Of a stretch of DNA of 28,632 nucleotides, positions 25,916 to 28,632 are shown piece after piece. The stretch lies in assembly GCA_964388235.1 (NCBI GenBank), contig CAYLXN010000008.1, forward strand, positions 1 through 28,632, written 5' to 3'. Source of the DNA: CAYLXN01 sp964388235 (GTDB lineage Bacteria > Patescibacteriota > Saccharimonadia > Saccharimonadales > Saccharimonadaceae). The translations under genes were made by a program, and so were the position numbers. Within the stretch, counting starts at the first letter, position 1. The number at the start of each line of letters is the position of its first letter. Under the pieces are notes generated by a model that had not been told where the DNA came from, searched no databases, and was given only the letters and a program-made list of their open reading frames with translations.

Positions 25916-28632
25916 TTGTGTTTAAATAAGCGATTAGTGGTCGGCTTACTAGCGCTAGGCTTGATCTTATCGGCTTTCAGTCTGTCGAAACACCCATTGC
26001 TGCCAGTCTCGGCACTAGCTGAAGACAAAAATGCTCAGGCGACAGTGGTTAATATCCCTGATGAAAATTTGCGTCGAGCTATTAATCAGCAATTAGGTAA
26101 GGGTAATGTGACGACCGACGTTACCGATGAAGAAATGCAGAGTCTATGGACTATTATGAGTATTAACGAAGGGGCTGATAAAATTTCTAGCTTAACAGGG
26201 CTAGAGGCGGCTACTAACCTATACAGCCTGTATCTAGTAAATCATAATATCACCGACCTCAGCCCGATGACTAGCTTAACTCAGTTGAATACGGTTGAAT
26301 TAAGAAGAAATAAAATATCTGACATTTCGCCTTTAGCTGAACTCAACAACCTAGAAGAAGTCAACCTGCTATACAACCAAGTTACAGATATCTCAGCTTT
26401 GGCTGGCAAAAACTCACTCATGGTTCTAGACCTAAGTAGCAATAAAATCAGTGATATATCTCCAATCATGAATTTGGAGCAATTAAGTAGTTTGAGAGTT
26501 GTAGACAATCAAATAGCCGACTTGTCAGCTCTTAAAAATGCTAATCTTCCTATGCTTTCTGAATTAAGCTTGTCAGACAATGAAATTACCGATATTTCAG
26601 GTATATCTGGTGTGTCAGACGCACTAAGTCTTTGGGGGATCGCCCTTAACGGCAATAGAATTATCGACGTATCACCAATAGCTAAACTTCCACGATTAGC
26701 GGAGATACAGCTTCGTCTTTACGGTAACCAAATAGCGGATTGGTCATCACTCCAGAGTCATCCAGATATTGAAACGATTAGCAATCCAGAGTTCAATATG
26801 AACCGCTCATTTCAATTAATTACCATCAAACCTGACGCAACGGGTAGGTTCACTCCCCAATGGATTGATGAAAAAGGAGTGGCACATAAATATACCCTAC
26901 CAACTAATTCGGCCTTCGATTCGGCTCGATTCTACGAGACGTTCGTAAGAGATATTATCTTCTACAATGTAGATTTGCTTTACAATAAACCGTCTATTGA
27001 AGGTGAGTCAATGGCGCCACCTATGCCAGAAAATTTCACCTCTCAAGCCATTACTGATCCGATAATTCGCGACAATGGTGACGGCACTAAAACCGAGAGG
27101 CTAGTACCTACTACTGTTCAGCAACCAGCTGGTGTAACTTTTTCAAGAATCACCACCAACATGGTTAATACTTGCGCCATTGGTTCAGATAATCAGAGCT
27201 ATTGTTGGGGGCAAGGAGTGTTTGGACAGTTGGGCAATAATACTAAGGATGAGAAGCTGACGCCTAGTCTTGTCCAGCAACCAGCGGGTGTGACTTTTTC
27301 AAGGATTACGGCCGGTGCTACCGTTTGCGCTCTGGGTTCGAACGGGCAGACTTATTGCTGGGGAGCTAATACCTATGGTCAGCTGGGCATTAACGCTGTG
27401 ACTAGCGATCAAGTTCTTCCAAGGCCTGTTGTAATGCCTCAAATATCTTCTATTCAATCCGTGTCATTCGGCACTACTGCCGCTACTAATTTCACTGTCG
27501 ATTCAGCTACCCAAATCACAGCTACTACTCCAGCTCATGCAGCGGGTGCGGTTGATGTTAAGCTGACTACTAAAGACAATCAAACTGCCACTCTGACCAA
27601 TGGCTTTACTTACATCGCGCCAGTTAATATCCCTGATGAAAATCTGCGCCGAGCTATCAATAAGCAGCTAGGTAAAGGCGACGTGGCGACTGAGATTTAT
27701 CAAAGCGAGATGGAATCTTTAACTGATCTATCCGCAAATATTTATTCGACTGATGCTAGTATTAAAATTGCTGATTTAACTGGCTTGGAGACAGCTATTA
27801 ATTTAACTACTCTTGAGCTCAACGGACATCAAATTTCTGATATTTCATTAATCGAAAACTTAACTAACTTGACTCGATTACGCCTTAGCAGTAACCAAAT
27901 TTTAGACTTAACTCCATTAGCTAATTTAACAAAATTAACTTACCTAAGTTTGGGTCAAAACCGTATATTTGACATCTCTCCACTATTCGATTTAGTTAAT
28001 TTAGATGAGCTGTACCTTTCCTTAAATCAGATTTCTGACATTTCACCATTAGCCAATCTAACTAATCTAACTAATCTAACCCGACTCCAGCTTAATCAGA
28101 ATCAAATCTCCGACATTTCCTCATTGTCTAGTTTAGTTAATTTGAATGAGCTATACCTTAACTATAATCTAATTTCTGACATTTCTCCTATCTCTCAGTT
28201 GCCAAACATTGTAAGTGGTAATGGAGAGGTTGATCTTATGGGTAATAAAATTACCGACATCTCGTCATTGGCAGGCACTAAAGGGTTGGTGACCTTAATG
28301 CAAAATCAAATCGCCGATTTTTCTCCACTAGATGATGCTCCTATTGATGGGGTTAGTGACCTTCATTTCTATGCCCACCAGCATATTACAATCAAACCTG
28401 ACGCAACTGGCACCTTTCGCCCCCAGGTAATTGCTAAAAACGGGGAAGTTTGGGATTTTCCTGTCGCTACTACTAGTTACTATAATACTGAGGCTTTCTT
28501 TGCCCAGGGTTCAGCTGGGATTTCAGACAATTCTCTAACCGAACCAGTCATTCGTGATAATGGCGATGGTAGCTATCCTTTCTTGAAGCAACCTGATGAT
28601 CCAGACTTTGGTTTAATTACTGCTATTAAATA
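25916..28632 (+). CDS. Large secreted internalin-like LRR/RCC1/TIG protein (partial, runs off the window)
   Basis: The frame is open from 25895 to the window end, at least 905 codons from TTG 25916. No ATG fits; TTG 25916 gives a classic signal peptide (NKR, then VVGLLALGLILSAFS, likely cleavage after VSALA). TTG 25904 is an alternative. Order of parts: VNIPDENLRRAI cap (about 44), 22-residue internalin-type LRRs with N.I.DISPLA to about 285, an IKPDATG segment (about 304), two RCC1-type repeats with CA.GS..Q.YCWG and GQLG (about 402-505), and a TIG/IPT-like domain (about 508-570). A second cap, LRR block and IKPDATG segment (about 571-840) then follow. It is probably a surface or secreted adhesin used in host contact (inference). 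Confidence 0.85.
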   Translation, partial: MCLNKRLVVGLLALGLILSAFSLSKHPLLPVSALAEDKNAQATVVNIPDENLRRAINQQLGKGNVTTDVTDEEMQSLWTIMSINEGADKISSLTGLEAATNLYSLYLVNHNITDLSPMTSLTQLNTVELRRNKISDISPLAELNNLEEVNLLYNQVTDISALAGKNSLMVLDLSSNKISDISPIMNLEQLSSLRVVDNQIADLSALKNANLPMLSELSLSDNEITDISGISGVSDALSLWGIALNGNRIIDVSPIAKLPRLAEIQLRLYGNQIADWSSLQSHPDIETISNPEFNMNRSFQLITIKPDATGRFTPQWIDEKGVAHKYTLPTNSAFDSARFYETFVRDIIFYNVDLLYNKPSIEGESMAPPMPENFTSQAITDPIIRDNGDGTKTERLVPTTVQQPAGVTFSRITTNMVNTCAIGSDNQSYCWGQGVFGQLGNNTKDEKLTPSLVQQPAGVTFSRITAGATVCALGSNGQTYCWGANTYGQLGINAVTSDQVLPRPVVMPQISSIQSVSFGTTAATNFTVDSATQITATTPAHAAGAVDVKLTTKDNQTATLTNGFTYIAPVNIPDENLRRAINKQLGKGDVATEIYQSEMESLTDLSANIYSTDASIKIADLTGLETAINLTTLELNGHQISDISLIENLTNLTRLRLSSNQILDLTPLANLTKLTYLSLGQNRIFDISPLFDLVNLDELYLSLNQISDISPLANLTNLTNLTRLQLNQNQISDISSLSSLVNLNELYLNYNLISDISPISQLPNIVSGNGEVDLMGNKITDISSLAGTKGLVTLMQNQIADFSPLDDAPIDGVSDLHFYAHQHITIKPDATGTFRPQVIAKNGEVWDFPVATTSYYNTEAFFAQGSAGISDNSLTEPVIRDNGDGSYPFLKQPDDPDFGLITAIK
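27110..27440 (+). repeat. Two RCC1-type repeats (direct repeat in DNA)
   Basis: Near-identical DNA at about 27117-27151 and 27273-27307 (cagcaaccag, then ggtgt and actttttcaag) marks two about 156-nt units, each ending in a YCWG...GQLG motif. The paired Cys in each unit (C..9-10..C) suggest extracellular disulfides. Confidence 0.82.
28055..28080 (+). repeat. Three tandem 9-nt units (AATCTAACT) inside an LRR
   Basis: Three near-perfect copies encode NLT-NLT-NLT and lengthen one 22-residue LRR by three residues. This is typical of replication slippage. Confidence 0.75.

Larger units (their letters stand above)
26045..28411 (+). repeat. Two copies of an LRR module about 1.57 kb apart
   Basis: The cap-LRR-IKPDATG unit occurs at about 26045-26850 and again at about 27622-28411. 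The cap nucleotides (AATATCCCTGATGAAAA at 26051 and 27627) and the ATCAAACCTGACGCAAC core (26824 and 28394) are nearly identical, while the LRR interiors have diverged. The spacing equals LRR block plus RCC1 plus TIG, which implies duplication of the whole module. Confidence 0.8.

Noticed and set aside
25743..25925. 60-codon open frame in the LRR leader
   Set aside because: It has no SD and an unlikely composition (Cys-rich middle, no domain), and it overlaps a better SD-led small ORF.
52..28632. Alternative genetic code with UGA as Gly (as in SR1/Gracilibacteria)
   Set aside because: pheS, gatC and the TrmH-like gene end at TGA in the expected place, with overlaps to or abutments with the next gene, and no conserved domain needs UGA read-through.

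Overview
The window looks like part of a small, streamlined genome of the Candidatus Patescibacteria (CPR), most likely a Saccharibacteria (TM7)-type epibiont. This is an inference from moderate-to-low G+C, very tight gene packing, UGA used as a stop (pheS, gatC and trmH end in TGA), a DUF5665-type small membrane protein, a PilB-type ATPase, GatCAB, and large secreted wall-binding and leucine-rich-repeat proteins. No rRNA, tRNA, CRISPR array or insertion sequence was seen. All calls come from reading the sequence by eye; no search or folding was run.

Layout. 52-2326: queA (-), ogt (+) and a LOG-family gene (-). 2484-4665: a GreA-like factor, a membrane protein and rmuC (+). 4734-5717: an aquaporin-like gene (-). 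5846-9560: a small membrane protein, pheS and pheT. 9698-10825: a secreted triple cell-wall-binding-repeat protein, alone between its own strong promoter and terminator. 10955-15407: gatC, gatA, a membrane-anchored HEPN-like gene, gatB and galU. 15467-16460: small envelope proteins. 16539-20237: dnaE, then a convergent SpoU-type methyltransferase. 20824-22443: pilB-like ATPase. 22513-24908: rplS, a thioredoxin-like membrane protein, a VanZ/DUF2238-like protein and an RNase HII-YraN fusion. 24948-25664: a membrane-anchored HNH (DUF1524-like) nuclease. 25916-end: a large secreted LRR/RCC1/TIG mosaic protein that runs off the window.

Main finding. After its signal-peptide region, the wall-binding-repeat gene (9698-10825) is built almost entirely of consecutive short inverted repeats. 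I mapped about 29 hairpins between 9812 and 10810. Many are perfect stems of 7-15 bp with 3-7 nt loops, several loops fit GNRA, and two hairpins are nested. Roughly half of the bases lie in stems. No neighbouring gene shows this. The gene also has an essentially consensus promoter (TTGACA, 17 bp, TGtTATAAT) and a full Shine-Dalgarno. I know of no described system in which a whole coding sequence is folded this way.

Expression. Many genes or operons here appear leaderless: an extended -10 (TGnTAnAAT) or TATAAT lies 6-9 nt before the ATG (queA, ogt, LOG, 5846, gatC, 16122, pilB, the HNH gene). dnaE is preceded by a leaderless 8-codon mini-ORF whose stop overlaps the dnaE start. In contrast, the two large surface-protein genes (9698 and 25916) have consensus -35/-10 promoters and long leaders. 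This suggests separate expression programmes for housekeeping and surface functions.
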